Shown here: piece by piece, positions 9,603 to 19,163 of the stretch
Layout of the letters: each line of letters starts with the position of its first letter
Numbering within the stretch: the first letter of the stretch is position 1
Assembly: GCA_009838035.1 (NCBI GenBank)
Contig: VXSK01000028.1
Span: 62,001-126,000 of the forward strand
Length of the DNA: 64,000 nucleotides
Reading direction: 5' to 3'
Origin: Gammaproteobacteria bacterium
GTDB lineage: Bacteria; Pseudomonadota; Gammaproteobacteria; Steroidobacterales; Foliamicaceae
Notes under the pieces: model-generated
What the model was told of the DNA's origin: nothing
What the model saw: the letters and a program-made list of their open reading frames with translations, nothing else
The model's database searches: none
Program-made: the position numbers and the translations under genes

Positions 9603-10372
9603 ATAGGGTCGCGAATGAAAGTAGGTTGGTCGCGGGTGGAGCGCTCGGGATCGTAGCGGTAGCCGGCCTCGGAGAATTCCAGCAGGCCCTTGGCGAAGCG
9701 CATGCGCCGCTCGATGATGAAGCGCGCCATCATGCCGCGCGCCCGCTTGCCGAGGAAACTCACGAAACGGTACTTGCCGCTGCGGAAGTCGAGGAAACGC
9801 GGGGAGATGACCCGACCGCCCACGTTCGAAAGATCCACCGCGCTGAAGTACTCCTTGGACGCCAGGTTGACCAGCACCGGCGTGCCGCTGGCTTCCACCG
9901 CTTCCCGGACGGAATCCGTCAGGCGGTCGCCCCAGAAGTCGTAGAGGTTGGAACCGGCAGCCGTGCTCAAAGGCGTGGACATCTCCAGGCGGTACGGCTG
10001 GATCAGGTCCAGCGGGCGCAGCACACCGTGCAGACCGGAAAGAATGCGCAGGTGGCGCTGCGCCCAGCCAAGATCGCGTCCCGAAAACTCCCAGGCGCGC
10101 AGGCCCTGGTAGGCGTCGCCGTTGAAAGCCAGGACCGCCGGGCGGGCGTTCCTTCGGCTGAACGGCTGCTTCCAGGCCGAGTAGCGATCGACGTTCAGTT
10201 CCGCCAGCTTGTCGCTGATGCCCATCATGTGCGAGAGCCCTGGGGCCTTGAACTCGCGCAAGCGCTCCACCAGGCTGGCGGAATCTTCAAGGAAATCCGG
10301 GATGGTGTGTCGGCCGCGCGGCAGGCGCGACTCAAAATCGAGTGACTTGGCGGGGGACAGGATGGCGAGCAT
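9599..10372 (-). CDS. yaaA: Peroxide stress protein YaaA (UPF0246)
   Basis: The 257-aa protein starts MLAILSPAKSLDFES and includes SDKLAELNVDRYSAW, AFNGDAYQGL and VNLASKEYFSAVD, all UPF0246 hallmarks. In E. coli YaaA lowers intracellular free iron and limits oxidative DNA damage under peroxide stress, and the family has DNA-binding activity. The gene starts 2 bases after the end of the CorC/HlyC-like gene on the same strand, so the two probably form an operon. The 3' end overlaps the convergent kinase gene by 4 bases. Confidence 0.93.
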   Translation of the reverse strand: MLAILSPAKSLDFESRLPRGRHTIPDFLEDSASLVERLREFKAPGLSHMMGISDKLAELNVDRYSAWKQPFSRRNARPAVLAFNGDAYQGLRAWEFSGRDLGWAQRHLRILSGLHGVLRPLDLIQPYRLEMSTPLSTAAGSNLYDFWGDRLTDSVREAVEASGTPVLVNLASKEYFSAVDLSNVGGRVISPRFLDFRSGKYRFVSFLGKRARGMMARFIIERRMRFAKGLLEFSEAGYRYDPERSTRDQPTFIRDPI

Positions 10373-10374
10373 TT

Positions 10375-11685
10375 CTAGATTCCGGTTTGTGTGGCGGATG
10401 TCGGGGGATCGGCCGGCACCGTGGCCTGCATGACGCGCACGCGATCAACGGCGTTTTCGGACGTTTCCAGCACTTCCATCGGAAAACCGCCCAGTTCCAG
10501 ACATTGTCCCTGTTGCGGAATATTACCCAATTTGTCCAGGATCAGGCCGTTGAGCGTCTTGGGGCCATAGGTCGGCAGGCGCCAGCTCATGCGGCGGTTC
10601 AGCAGCCGTATGTTGGCGCCGGCGTCCACCAGCCAGCCGCCGTTGCCGTCCGGCTGAACCTCGTTCTCATCCGCTTCCTGCGAACTGTCGCCGATAAGGC
10701 CGCCGGAAATTTCGTGCAGCAGGTCCTGCACGCTCACAAGGCCCTGGATGTCGCCGTACTCGTCCACGACCAGGGAGCTTGCGCCGCCGCCGCGGCGAAA
10801 GTCGGAGAACATTCGGGTAAGCGAGGTGTGCTCGAACACGTAGTGCGGCGTTTCGAGGAAATTCTCGAGACGGCGGCGATTCAGGCCGTTGGAGCCGTTG
10901 GCCTGAAACAGCTTGCGCACGTGCAGCATGCCCGCCACGTTGTCCAGTTGCCCGCGGTAGCACGGGAGTACGGAGTGGCTGCTGGCCCGAAGCTGTCGCA
11001 CGACCTCCGGCCATTCCTCTTTCAGGTCAATGCCCTCGATCTCGCCGCGCGGCGTCATGATGTCCTCGATGGTCAGCGCTTCAAGTTCCAGCACGGCCAG
11101 CAGCATCTGCCGGCGGCGGTTGGGAATGCGGCCGCCGGACTCGGTAACCAGCGTGCGGAGTTCCGCCACGGTGAGTTCCTGCCCCTCGTCCCTGTCCGGG
11201 CGCGTTCCGGTCAGGCGCACCAGGAACCCGGCTATCAGGTTGACGGACCAGACGATCGGCCCCAGCAGCTTCTGCAGCGGGTGGTAGATGCGGCTGGCCA
11301 CGAGCGCCAGTCTTTCCGGCCGCGCCGCCGCCCATGTTTTCGGCGTGATCTCGGCGAAGACCAGCACGATCAGCGTCAGCAGTATCGTTCCGGCCAACGC
11401 ACCCATCATGCCGAAGACACGCAGGAAAAGCAGCGTCCAGATGAACGCGGCGAAGAAGTTCACCAGGTTGTTGCCGAACAGGATCAGCCCGAGCAGCCGG
11501 TCGGGCCGGGTCAACAGCCGTTCCGCAAGCTGCGCGCCGCGATGCCCTTCGCGGGCGCGATGCCTGAGCTTGTACCGATTGACCCGCATAAGCGCGGTCT
11601 CGGTGCCGGAGAAAAAGGCCGACAGGGCCAGCAACAGAAAGAAGATGCCCAGCAGGGCAGGTAGTGGGATGTCGTCGCTACTCAA
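10375..11685 (-). CDS. CorC/HlyC-family membrane protein (DUF21, CBS pair, CorC_HlyC domain)
   Basis: A 436-aa integral membrane protein. The N-terminus has the DUF21/CNNM transmembrane region with the typical FFSGTETALMRVNRYKLRH segment. Next come two CBS repeats (DIMTPRGEIEGID; GLVSVQDLLHEISG), then a C-terminal CorC/HlyC domain (DGNGGWLVDAGANIRLLNR, GLILDKLG). It resembles E. coli YfjD. Relatives are linked to Mg2+/Co2+ efflux or resistance; transport here is inferred from the family. It lies directly upstream of yaaA on the same strand. Confidence 0.9.
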   Translation of the reverse strand: MSSDDIPLPALLGIFFLLLALSAFFSGTETALMRVNRYKLRHRAREGHRGAQLAERLLTRPDRLLGLILFGNNLVNFFAAFIWTLLFLRVFGMMGALAGTILLTLIVLVFAEITPKTWAAARPERLALVASRIYHPLQKLLGPIVWSVNLIAGFLVRLTGTRPDRDEGQELTVAELRTLVTESGGRIPNRRRQMLLAVLELEALTIEDIMTPRGEIEGIDLKEEWPEVVRQLRASSHSVLPCYRGQLDNVAGMLHVRKLFQANGSNGLNRRRLENFLETPHYVFEHTSLTRMFSDFRRGGGASSLVVDEYGDIQGLVSVQDLLHEISGGLIGDSSQEADENEVQPDGNGGWLVDAGANIRLLNRRMSWRLPTYGPKTLNGLILDKLGNIPQQGQCLELGGFPMEVLETSENAVDRVRVMQATVPADPPTSATQTGI

Positions 11686-11866
11686 AACGAGTTACGAGGT
11701 AGCCAAACACGCCGGCTAGGAGAACATGAGCGGGCGGCCGATGTCAAGTATTCATGCCGGGAGAGCGGGCGTCCCGCCCTCGTCGCAAGTGCGTCGGGGG
11801 CTGTGATATGTTCGGCAAGGATTTGACGCTCCGATGTCTGTCAACAGGGGGCGATTGGGGGAGACT

Positions 11867-13279
11867 ATGATTACGCGGCGCAATGTGCTGAAGACCGGGA
11901 TCGGCGCGGCGGGAGCTGCCGGCGCTGCTGCGGCGCTCGCGGCCCCGGCGCCCGCAGCGGCGGCGGAACTCAGGCCCAACAATCTTGCCGAGCGCGTCAA
12001 GCGTGTGCGCGCGGGGCCGCTGATGAACCTGGAGCAGGCCTACCGGGTGATGGAAGAGGAACAACTCGACGGCCTGGTGCTGGCCGAGCCGATCAATGTC
12101 TTCCATCTCACCGGCCACTGGGGGTCGCTGGCGAAGATGGGCTACCCGGCGCCAGCATATGCGCTGCTTTCGAAGGACCAGCGTCAGGCGCCCGGCCTGG
12201 TGATGGCTCAGTTCATCTACTACTACACGTACGCCGACGGCTATTTCGACTTTCCGCTGCAGACATGGCTGTTTTCCGGGTGGGACCGGCGCCTGCAGAA
12301 CGACGACAGTAGCGGACAGCCGGGTGGGGAGCCTCCGGCGAACCCGGCCTATATCTTCGAGGACAAGGGCGAGGTCGATCTGCGCGAGATTGAAGTGCGC
12401 CGGCGCAGCACGCTGCACGCTGCCCTGTCGGAACACAAGCTCAGCGCGGATGCGCGATGGGCGCTGGTCAATGCTGTCAAGGGCATGGGTCTGGACCGCG
12501 GCCGGATCGGCGTGGATCACGTGGTCGTAAACGCGATATTCGAGACCGCGGGACTGGATGCCGTTCCGGTTTACGCGGACCGGTCCCTGAGGCGCATCCG
12601 GGCGATCAAGTCGCCGCGCGAAATTGAATTGATGACCTTCTCGGCACAGGCCAATGCCGAGGCCGCTCTTGTGGCGGCCCGGGCGGCCCGCGCCGGTGCC
12701 ACCTACCAGGAACTACGGGCCGCGTTCTTTTCCGAGGCCGCAAAGCGCGGCAACCTGGGCGTGTTCATGCAGGTGGATACGATCGGCGCGGAAACCGGCG
12801 ACGGCGAGTTTCACGAAGGACAGGCGTTTCAGATCGATTGCGTCAGCCACGGTTTTCACTACCACGGCGATTACGGTCGCACCGTCTTCCTGGGCGAACC
12901 CTCACGTTCCATGAAGCAAGCCACGGACGCGATCGCGCTGGGTTGGGACGCGATCATGGAAGCGCTGCGTCCCGGATTGCGCTATTCCGAGATCCGCCCC
13001 ATCGGAATGGAAGCGATCAGGAAGGCCGGCCACGACCTGGATGTGGCGTTCACGCCGCACAGCGTGGGCCTGATGCACACCGACGATCCCGGGCGGGCCG
13101 ACAGCCCGTTCTACGTCAAGGAAGACGTGGTGCTGGCGGAAAACATGATCATCAGCATTGACTGCCCGGTGCGCAACGTGGGCCTGGGCGGTTCCGCCCA
13201 CCTGGAAGACCTGACGCTGATCACCGCCGATGGCGGCGTTCAGATCAACGACATCGGCGACCGCGTGATCGTCGTTTGA
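11867..13279 (+). CDS. Tat-exported M24 family metallopeptidase (Xaa-Pro peptidase-like)
   Basis: A 470-aa M24 'pita-bread' peptidase. The N-terminus MITRRNVLKTG followed by an Ala-rich stretch is a twin-arginine leader, so the enzyme should act in the periplasm. Candidate dinuclear-metal ligands are the Asp residues in QIDCVSHGFHYHGDYGRT, the His in HSVGLMH, the Glu in AENMIISID and the Glu in GSAHLEDLTLI. The family hydrolyses Xaa-Pro or related peptide bonds. ATG 11867 is preferred because a purine-rich GGGGGAG sits just upstream and it starts the Tat motif; an in-frame ATG at 11834 adds 11 residues. The 181 bases before it show no clear promoter. Confidence 0.9.
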   Translation: MITRRNVLKTGIGAAGAAGAAAALAAPAPAAAAELRPNNLAERVKRVRAGPLMNLEQAYRVMEEEQLDGLVLAEPINVFHLTGHWGSLAKMGYPAPAYALLSKDQRQAPGLVMAQFIYYYTYADGYFDFPLQTWLFSGWDRRLQNDDSSGQPGGEPPANPAYIFEDKGEVDLREIEVRRRSTLHAALSEHKLSADARWALVNAVKGMGLDRGRIGVDHVVVNAIFETAGLDAVPVYADRSLRRIRAIKSPREIELMTFSAQANAEAALVAARAARAGATYQELRAAFFSEAAKRGNLGVFMQVDTIGAETGDGEFHEGQAFQIDCVSHGFHYHGDYGRTVFLGEPSRSMKQATDAIALGWDAIMEALRPGLRYSEIRPIGMEAIRKAGHDLDVAFTPHSVGLMHTDDPGRADSPFYVKEDVVLAENMIISIDCPVRNVGLGGSAHLEDLTLITADGGVQINDIGDRVIVV

Positions 13280-13325
13280 GCACTGCCTGGCGATTGCCGT
13301 CGTGCTTTGCTGGCCGCCATCCGTC

Positions 13326-15815
13326 TCAGGGATGATCTCCGTAGTGGAAGCGGAGCCGCCAGGATGTCAGGGAACCGGTATCGTCGGGCGCCAGATCCAC
13401 GACGTTGATTTTCCATTCTCCGTTCGGGTTCTCTCCGTAGAACGCGTTGCTCAGCAATCGCCACTCGAATAGCCCCGGAAACTGGTTCAGCAGAACATTG
13501 AAGGGTGGATTCACGATACTCTCGGTGCCGCCCGGTGAAGTGATCGTTACGCCCAGATCGGCGCTGTAGCTGTGGTCCACGCTGATTTCGAGAGTGACGG
13601 CCTCGATGTTCGCCCAATCGGGTAGTTCGCTCACGGTGAGCGTGTCCGTAACGCCGCCGCCCGCTTCATCCGGAATGGGCAGCGGCTGGTCGCCGCTGTC
13701 CGGCGGGAACCAGCGGGTTTCCTCGAACGTCCCCAGACCGTCGGGCGTGTAGTCGGCCGCCAGGGCCACGGCGTCATCAAGCGCGATCGCTCCGAACCCG
13801 TACCAGTTGTGGTAGTGATAGCCGGCGGCATTCTCCTGCCAGGCATGCTGGGCGACGTACGGCTGGCCCTTGAAGGCGGCCCGGACTTCCGCCCGGCCCG
13901 GATCGATTCTTCGGGCCGTGGTTGCGAGAATGTGCTTGACGTCCCGCCAGGTCAAACCCGGATTCACTCCCAGCATCGCCGCGATCGCGCCGGCCGCGGA
14001 GGGCGCAGCGGATGACGTGCCGCCGAAATTAGCCATGTAGTCACCGTTCGGATTAAGCGTCCGGTTGTCGCCCAAAGGATCCTCGGAGGAGTTGAATCCC
14101 GCCTCGCTGCCCTGCTGATCGGCCGTGATCATGGCGGGGTGCTCGGCGCCGTCCTCGCCGCCGGGCGCAACGACCCACAGATTGGCGCCCGCGTTCGAAT
14201 AAGACGACTTCCTGTCCGCGGCGTTGAAGGCGCCGACATTGATCAGGTAAGGAAGATTTTGATCGGGATCGGCGTTGCTGGCAAAACATCCGATTTCCGC
14301 ATTGAGCGGATGCGGCGCGCCGCAAAAGCTGAACTCGTTGCCCGCCGCCTTGACATAAAGCGCCCCCCGGCCGGACCGAAGCTCGCTTGTTCCCATTTTC
14401 ACGAGCCGCTCAAAATCCTCGTCGGAATTCGAAGGCGAATCCGATCCGAAGCTCATGTTGAAGATGTCCGCGCCGGCCGAATCGGGTTGGTTGTCGCTCG
14501 CCCCGAGGCTTCGCAGCAAGGCCGGTCCCAAATCCAGCACATTGGCCGTTGCGGGATTGAACCCCCGGATGCTTATCTCCGGCGCCACCCCGCGGCCGCC
14601 CAGGCCGTTATTGGCCACGGCTGCCGCAACGCCCGCGACGCCCGTTCCATGATCGCCGTGTATGTTCACGTTGAACGGATCGGTGGGCGACGCGCCTGAG
14701 CTCTGTTCCCATCCGAAGTGATACGACTTGCCTGCCTCGACGTTGGCCATCAGGTCGGGATGGCAGATTTCCAGTCCGGAGTCCACCACGGCCAGCTTGA
14801 CCCCGGCGCCATTCCAACCGTTCGCAATCGCTTCGGTCATTCCCAGATCGGCGCCGGGGACGCCCGGATTTCGCGAGAATGCTCTCTGTCCGGTGTTTTG
14901 CAAGTGCCATTGTTCCGCGAACAATGGATCCGGCCCCACCCCGTCAACGGTTTGCGCGTCGCCCCCGCACCGCGTCACAACCTTGCCTTGCGCATCCGTC
15001 GCAAACGAGAAAAATCCCGCTTCGCCGCCTTCCGGCACGACCGCGTCCGGGTACACCCGGATGTAGTAGTGTCCGTTCGGCGCCAGGCGGTCCAGCGGCA
15101 ATCGAAACTCGTAGGGTTGAAGAAAAACCGGAATTTCCGGATCGAACGGCGGAATATCCAGGGCGCCGACAGGGTTGCCGCCGCCGGCAAAGTTCCTGTC
15201 GCTTGACCACTCCGCGATCAGGCGGGAAGACGACTCGCCCGCGTCCAGGAGCAGTACCACGAAATCAAACGACGTCTCCGTGACGGCGAAACTGAAGGGG
15301 AGGATGCCCGGCTCGAAGCTTGACTCGTCAGGAGTCTTGTCGATTTGCGCCGCCTCTCCGTCGACGACCGTAATCGTGATACTGGACGCCGATCCGGGTT
15401 GGGCGGTTCCCCTGATGGTCCCGAGGCTGATCGTGATAGTTTCGTCTCCTTCCGATTCAAAGTCCCGAAAAACATCCACAGTCATACTGCCGCCAGCAGC
15501 CGCTGGGGGCACGACGATGGAGTCGGAACTGGCCACGTAATCGTAGTCCCGGGTGGCCGTGCCCGAGAGGAGGAGCGGTACGACCAGACCGCGGTGCTCC
15601 CTGGAATTCACTCCAACGGTAACCGTAACCTTCCGGTTGTCGGCTTCGGGGATTTCGGCCGGCGACGGCGCCACCAGCGATACGACTACCTGCGGATCGG
15701 ATCCGCCGCCCCCGCACGCGCCGAGAAGGAGGCAGGCGGCAAGCGCACCGATCCGGAATGCCGATCCAGCCGGGTCAGGTACTCCAGCAGGAACAGCCGG
15801 CCGCGCTATCGCCAC
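13326..15815 (-). CDS. S8 subtilase lipoprotein with Calx-beta and P domains
   Basis: An 829-aa surface or periplasmic protease. From the GTG at 15815 it has a lipoprotein leader ending in the lipobox LLLGAC, followed by a Gly stretch. Then comes a Calx-beta-like domain (DYDYVASSDSIVVPP, FESEGDETITISL) and a linker. The subtilase domain has Asp345 (AVVDSGLE), His389 (HGTGVAGV) and Ser601 (GGTSSAAP). The C-terminal proprotein-convertase P domain (VDHSYSADLGVTITSPGG, NPNGEWKINVVD) resembles kexin-type proteases. The frame stays open upstream but that stretch is the out-of-frame shadow of the preceding gene. The start overlaps the stop of the small secreted protein by 10 bases. Confidence 0.9.
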   Translation of the reverse strand: MAIARPAVPAGVPDPAGSAFRIGALAACLLLGACGGGGSDPQVVVSLVAPSPAEIPEADNRKVTVTVGVNSREHRGLVVPLLLSGTATRDYDYVASSDSIVVPPAAAGGSMTVDVFRDFESEGDETITISLGTIRGTAQPGSASSITITVVDGEAAQIDKTPDESSFEPGILPFSFAVTETSFDFVVLLLDAGESSSRLIAEWSSDRNFAGGGNPVGALDIPPFDPEIPVFLQPYEFRLPLDRLAPNGHYYIRVYPDAVVPEGGEAGFFSFATDAQGKVVTRCGGDAQTVDGVGPDPLFAEQWHLQNTGQRAFSRNPGVPGADLGMTEAIANGWNGAGVKLAVVDSGLEICHPDLMANVEAGKSYHFGWEQSSGASPTDPFNVNIHGDHGTGVAGVAAAVANNGLGGRGVAPEISIRGFNPATANVLDLGPALLRSLGASDNQPDSAGADIFNMSFGSDSPSNSDEDFERLVKMGTSELRSGRGALYVKAAGNEFSFCGAPHPLNAEIGCFASNADPDQNLPYLINVGAFNAADRKSSYSNAGANLWVVAPGGEDGAEHPAMITADQQGSEAGFNSSEDPLGDNRTLNPNGDYMANFGGTSSAAPSAAGAIAAMLGVNPGLTWRDVKHILATTARRIDPGRAEVRAAFKGQPYVAQHAWQENAAGYHYHNWYGFGAIALDDAVALAADYTPDGLGTFEETRWFPPDSGDQPLPIPDEAGGGVTDTLTVSELPDWANIEAVTLEISVDHSYSADLGVTITSPGGTESIVNPPFNVLLNQFPGLFEWRLLSNAFYGENPNGEWKINVVDLAPDDTGSLTSWRLRFHYGDHP

Positions 15816-16363
15816 TTGATTCTCGGCCCGGAGAGCCGGATGGTCGCCTTGTGCCGGCCGGGACCTCCCGCCAGTTTGGCTATGGCGTCGAGAGGATGGA
15901 CGGCTTCCGGCAGGTAGATGATCGCAAAGCCGAGTTTCCCGAAGAAATCGGCTTCTTCGGCGCCGAGGACAGTCTTGGCGGACTCCAGTTGACGCTCGCT
16001 TGAGAGCTCGACGCGAATGCTGGGAAGCAAGCGCGCAAAGGATCGACGCGAGGGATCGAATGCGATCCGGGAGAATGGGCCCTGCAATGCAGTAGCTGCC
16101 CGGTAGGTCTCGCCTGCGCAATGCACCACATGCACCCTGAGGGAACGCGTCTCGTACGAGGATCCGGTGACCATGCACGCTTGCGACTGCACATACCCGG
16201 ATGCCGTGGAAGACGGCAGCAAGACAACTTCCCGGTTTTGCGCAATAACAGCCTGAAAACCAGGGGGTACGTCCGCTTGCGCTTCCGAGGGAATGCCTGC
16301 GGCGACCGCGAGCAGGCACCAGGACAGGAGAAGTGGCGCCGACAGTCGTGATCGGGCGGTCAT
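15806..16363 (-). CDS. Small secreted protein upstream of subtilase, possibly propeptide-like
   Basis: A 185-aa protein with a cleavable signal peptide (hydrophobic LLLSWCLLAVAAG, probable cleavage near AQA). I do not recognise a named family for the N-terminal half. The last 60 residues (KLGFAIIYLPEAVHPLDAIA, then a short basic end) have the beta-alpha-beta look of subtilisin I9-type propeptides, where such a segment precedes the catalytic domain. It overlaps the protease gene by 10 bases, so the products are probably made together. A role as a foldase or inhibitor acting in trans is inference only. Confidence 0.65.
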   Translation of the reverse strand: MTARSRLSAPLLLSWCLLAVAAGIPSEAQADVPPGFQAVIAQNREVVLLPSSTASGYVQSQACMVTGSSYETRSLRVHVVHCAGETYRAATALQGPFSRIAFDPSRRSFARLLPSIRVELSSERQLESAKTVLGAEEADFFGKLGFAIIYLPEAVHPLDAIAKLAGGPGRHKATIRLSGPRIKWR

Positions 16364-16381
16364 TTTTCCCCTGAGTCTGCG

Positions 16382-16402
16382 AGGGGGGCATCCTGCCCCC
16401 CT
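16382..16402. terminator. Perfect 9-bp GC-rich hairpin between receptor gene and protease pair
   Basis: AGGGGGGCA, a 3-base loop TCC, then TGCCCCCCT form a perfect 9-bp stem. It lies 26 bases past the stop of the TonB receptor gene (minus strand) and just before the small secreted protein. No T-tract follows on either strand, so it may be an imperfect terminator, a transcript-stabilising hairpin or a member of a dispersed hairpin family: the core GGGCAGGATGCCC recurs at 47764-47776. Confidence 0.5.
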
Positions 16403-16427
16403 GTCAAGGAGTCTTTTCCGCTGGGGA

Positions 16428-19043
16428 CTAGAAGTCCCAGACGGCTCTCAGGTAGTAGTAACCGCCGTTGTACCCAAAGGGCGAGGTGTCCGGCCAGATG
16501 AGCCCGGAAGTATTGGACCGCTCCTCGGGATACTCGTCGAGAATGTTCTCCGCGCCCACGATCAAACGCACGGCGTCATTGAACTGGTAGCCGACCTCGA
16601 CGTCCACGACGGTGCTCGCGTCCACGTCGAAGTAATTGCTGCCGTCATCGAGCGTGAACTCTTCGTAGCCGCCGTAGTAGCGCACGCGGGCCAGCAGGTC
16701 CCAGCGGTCCTGCGAGTGACTGAAGGAAAGCGTAAAGCGGTTGGAGGGCGTATTCCCCTCCAGTTGGGTGACCCGCTTGTCGTTGATCACGTCCGGGTCG
16801 CGCTCGTCCACCGTGGTATCGGTCCAGTTGGCCGCCAGGCTCAGATTCGTCTCGCCCATGCCGAAGTCCAGGGGATAGGTGGCGACCAGGTCGATGCCCT
16901 GGGTGGTAGTGGTGAAGTTGTTGGTGTAGAACCGCACTGCGGTAAAGGCCTGGGCATCGGCCACTCCCGCGGCCAGCAGCTGTTGAATATTGGCTGCTGA
17001 AAGGATTTTCTCCGAGCTTCTTGCGATCCTGTCCTCGACCTCGATGTTGAAATAGTCCACCGTGATGTCGAGCGCGTCCAGCTGGATGACCGCGCCCACG
17101 GTGAGGTTCACGGCTTCTTCCGGCGTGAGCGGCTGAGCGCCCACGATGGCGGCCGCCGGGTGGGTGGGCGGCAAGGTGGCCTCATCGGCGAGCATGCCGC
17201 CGGTAAATGCCGTGGTCACGTTCAGGATGTTCGCCTGGCCCACCGTCGGCGCGCGGAACCCGGTGCTGGCCGCCGCGCGCAGGGAGACCGTTTCGCTTAC
17301 GTCAAGACGCCCCGCCACCTTGCCGTCGAAGGTGTTGCCGATATCGGCATGGTCCTCGTAGCGGCCGGCCACCTGGAACGTGAACGTGTCGGTAACTTCG
17401 ACTTCCACGTCCCCATAGGCGGCGTAGCTGTTGCGGCCGAACTCGCCGGCCAGCCGCGGCCCGAAACCGGTGAACCCGTTGGACCCGATTCCGAAGCCCT
17501 GCTGGGCCAGCCCTCCGGGGCTGTCGTCGAGGAACCAGGAGTTCTCGTCGCCGCTTTCCACCTTGAATTTCTCCCGGCGGTGCTCTACGCCCATCGCGAT
17601 ATGCGCGGGCAGATCGCCGATCGTCATGTCCCTGGTGACGTCGAAGTTAACCGTGTAGTCGGTTTGCGTGTACGAGCCCGGGAAGTAATTGATCGGGATT
17701 TCCGTCCGCTGGCCGTGCGGCAGCTTGGCCAGCAGTTGCGGGTTGATGGTGTGGCGCATCGTGAAGTCGACATCGTTCACGCCGAACACGGCGCTGGCGT
17801 CGAACGACCAGTCGCCGATCAAGTCGCCTCGAACCCCGAATGCCGCGGAGTAGTCGGTCAGAATGCCGCCGAACCTTGGAACGAAGCCGCCGGGAAACGC
17901 CGAAATGAAGGAGAAGCAATCGGGGTCGGCCTCAACCGCGGCAATGTCGCCGGGATTGGCCACATTGTTCATGATGCGAATGGGCGGGCATGCGTGGTCG
18001 TCCAGAATCCCTCCGGGGGACAGGTCGGCGACCTTCACGGTGTCGTACGTTACGCCGTCAATCGTGACTTCGGGACCGGCGAAGACGCCGCTGCGGGTGT
18101 GCGGATTACGGAAGTAGAACCCGCCTTCCATCTTGCGCTTGGCGAAGTTTCCGAACGCGTAGGCCTCGCGCCCGCCACCGAGATCGAGCCCGAGATTGGC
18201 GAACATCTTGTAGTCGTACTCGAATTCCGGCGCGCCCCACACCATGACGTTGGGATGGAACACATGCGGATAGTTCGGATCCGGGATGTACGGGTTGCCT
18301 GCGTCCACCAGGCCCTGGGCGTCGGTGCGCTGCACCGAGCGGTCGGTGGGGTCGGACTGCTTGTACTCGAAGCTGAAATTCGCGAATCCGTTGGAGGTGA
18401 GCGGAAGCCCGAAGTTGGCCGCGACGTTTACGGCGTCGCCATCGCCTTCGAAGTAGGTTCCGTATTTCGCGGTGATCGTGCTCCCTTCGGCGTCGTCCCT
18501 GAGCGTGAAGTTGATCACGCCCGCGATGGCGTCCGAACCGTATTGCGACGCCGCTCCGTCGCGCAGGACTTCGACGCTCTTGATCGCAATGGCCGGGATC
18601 GCGGAGAGATCGGGACCCTGCGAGCCGTCGGCCACGCCGTTGCCGAGAAAGGTGATGACCGCGGCGCGATGGCGGCGCTTGCGATTGACCAGCGCGAGGG
18701 TCGAATCGGGAGGCAGGCCGCGTAGCCGCGCCGGCCGGATCAGCGTGGCCGCGTCGTTGATGGCCTGCTGATCCACGTTGTAGGAAGGCACCAGGGCCGA
18801 AAGCAGGGCGTCCATGTCGGTCGGTCCCTGACTGCCGAGATCGTCGCCGCCGATGTAATCGACCGGCACCAGCGAATCCGTCGCCGACCGTCCTTCGCGG
18901 CGGCGCGTTCCCAGCACCACGATTTCGTCAATCGCGCCGGAGGCAGCCTCTGCTGCCTCCTCCTGGGCCGTGGCCGGAGCCGTTGCAAGGACGCCGACGA
19001 GCGGCAGGGAAAGGGCGAAGGAAAGTACTGAAAGACGTTTCAT
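16428..19043 (-). CDS. TonB-dependent outer-membrane receptor
   Basis: An 871-aa receptor with a signal peptide (cleavage near ATAQ), a TonB-box-like IDEIVVLGTRRRE, a plug domain (STLALVNRKRRHRAAV, SVEVLRDGAASQYGSD, AIAGVINFTL) and a large beta-barrel ending in the terminal aromatic YYYLRAVWDF. The NRKRRHRA plug signature marks a proteobacterial subgroup whose ligands are mostly unknown. Neighbours are an exported dipeptidase divergent from it, and a subtilase downstream on the same strand. This suggests uptake of peptides or peptide-like compounds, by inference. About 120 bases separate it from the divergent dipeptidase. Confidence 0.92.
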   Translation of the reverse strand: MKRLSVLSFALSLPLVGVLATAPATAQEEAAEAASGAIDEIVVLGTRRREGRSATDSLVPVDYIGGDDLGSQGPTDMDALLSALVPSYNVDQQAINDAATLIRPARLRGLPPDSTLALVNRKRRHRAAVITFLGNGVADGSQGPDLSAIPAIAIKSVEVLRDGAASQYGSDAIAGVINFTLRDDAEGSTITAKYGTYFEGDGDAVNVAANFGLPLTSNGFANFSFEYKQSDPTDRSVQRTDAQGLVDAGNPYIPDPNYPHVFHPNVMVWGAPEFEYDYKMFANLGLDLGGGREAYAFGNFAKRKMEGGFYFRNPHTRSGVFAGPEVTIDGVTYDTVKVADLSPGGILDDHACPPIRIMNNVANPGDIAAVEADPDCFSFISAFPGGFVPRFGGILTDYSAAFGVRGDLIGDWSFDASAVFGVNDVDFTMRHTINPQLLAKLPHGQRTEIPINYFPGSYTQTDYTVNFDVTRDMTIGDLPAHIAMGVEHRREKFKVESGDENSWFLDDSPGGLAQQGFGIGSNGFTGFGPRLAGEFGRNSYAAYGDVEVEVTDTFTFQVAGRYEDHADIGNTFDGKVAGRLDVSETVSLRAAASTGFRAPTVGQANILNVTTAFTGGMLADEATLPPTHPAAAIVGAQPLTPEEAVNLTVGAVIQLDALDITVDYFNIEVEDRIARSSEKILSAANIQQLLAAGVADAQAFTAVRFYTNNFTTTTQGIDLVATYPLDFGMGETNLSLAANWTDTTVDERDPDVINDKRVTQLEGNTPSNRFTLSFSHSQDRWDLLARVRYYGGYEEFTLDDGSNYFDVDASTVVDVEVGYQFNDAVRLIVGAENILDEYPEERSNTSGLIWPDTSPFGYNGGYYYLRAVWDF

Positions 19044-19088
19044 TAGTTTGTACCCCCGGTAAGAAACAATGTATCAGAACAACGCGTA

Positions 19089-19100
19089 ATGGTACACCAT
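19089..19100. promoter_or_regulatory. Short palindrome in divergent receptor/dipeptidase promoter region
   Basis: ATGGT-AC-ACCAT is a perfect 12-bp palindrome in the 120-base space between the divergently transcribed TonB receptor and M19 dipeptidase. Its position would allow one regulator to control both genes. I could not place convincing -35/-10 pairs around it, so the operator role is tentative. Confidence 0.25.
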
Positions 19101-19163
19101 GGCTTTGCGCCGTGATTGCTGTATTCTTTTGGCCGTTTCCGGCGCGGGACAGGGGCGCAGGCC

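Noticed and set aside
15816-16391. Upstream extension of the subtilase frame by about 190 codons
   Set aside because: Arg/Ser-rich sequence that is the out-of-frame reading of the small secreted protein; the lipoprotein leader fixes the start at 15815.
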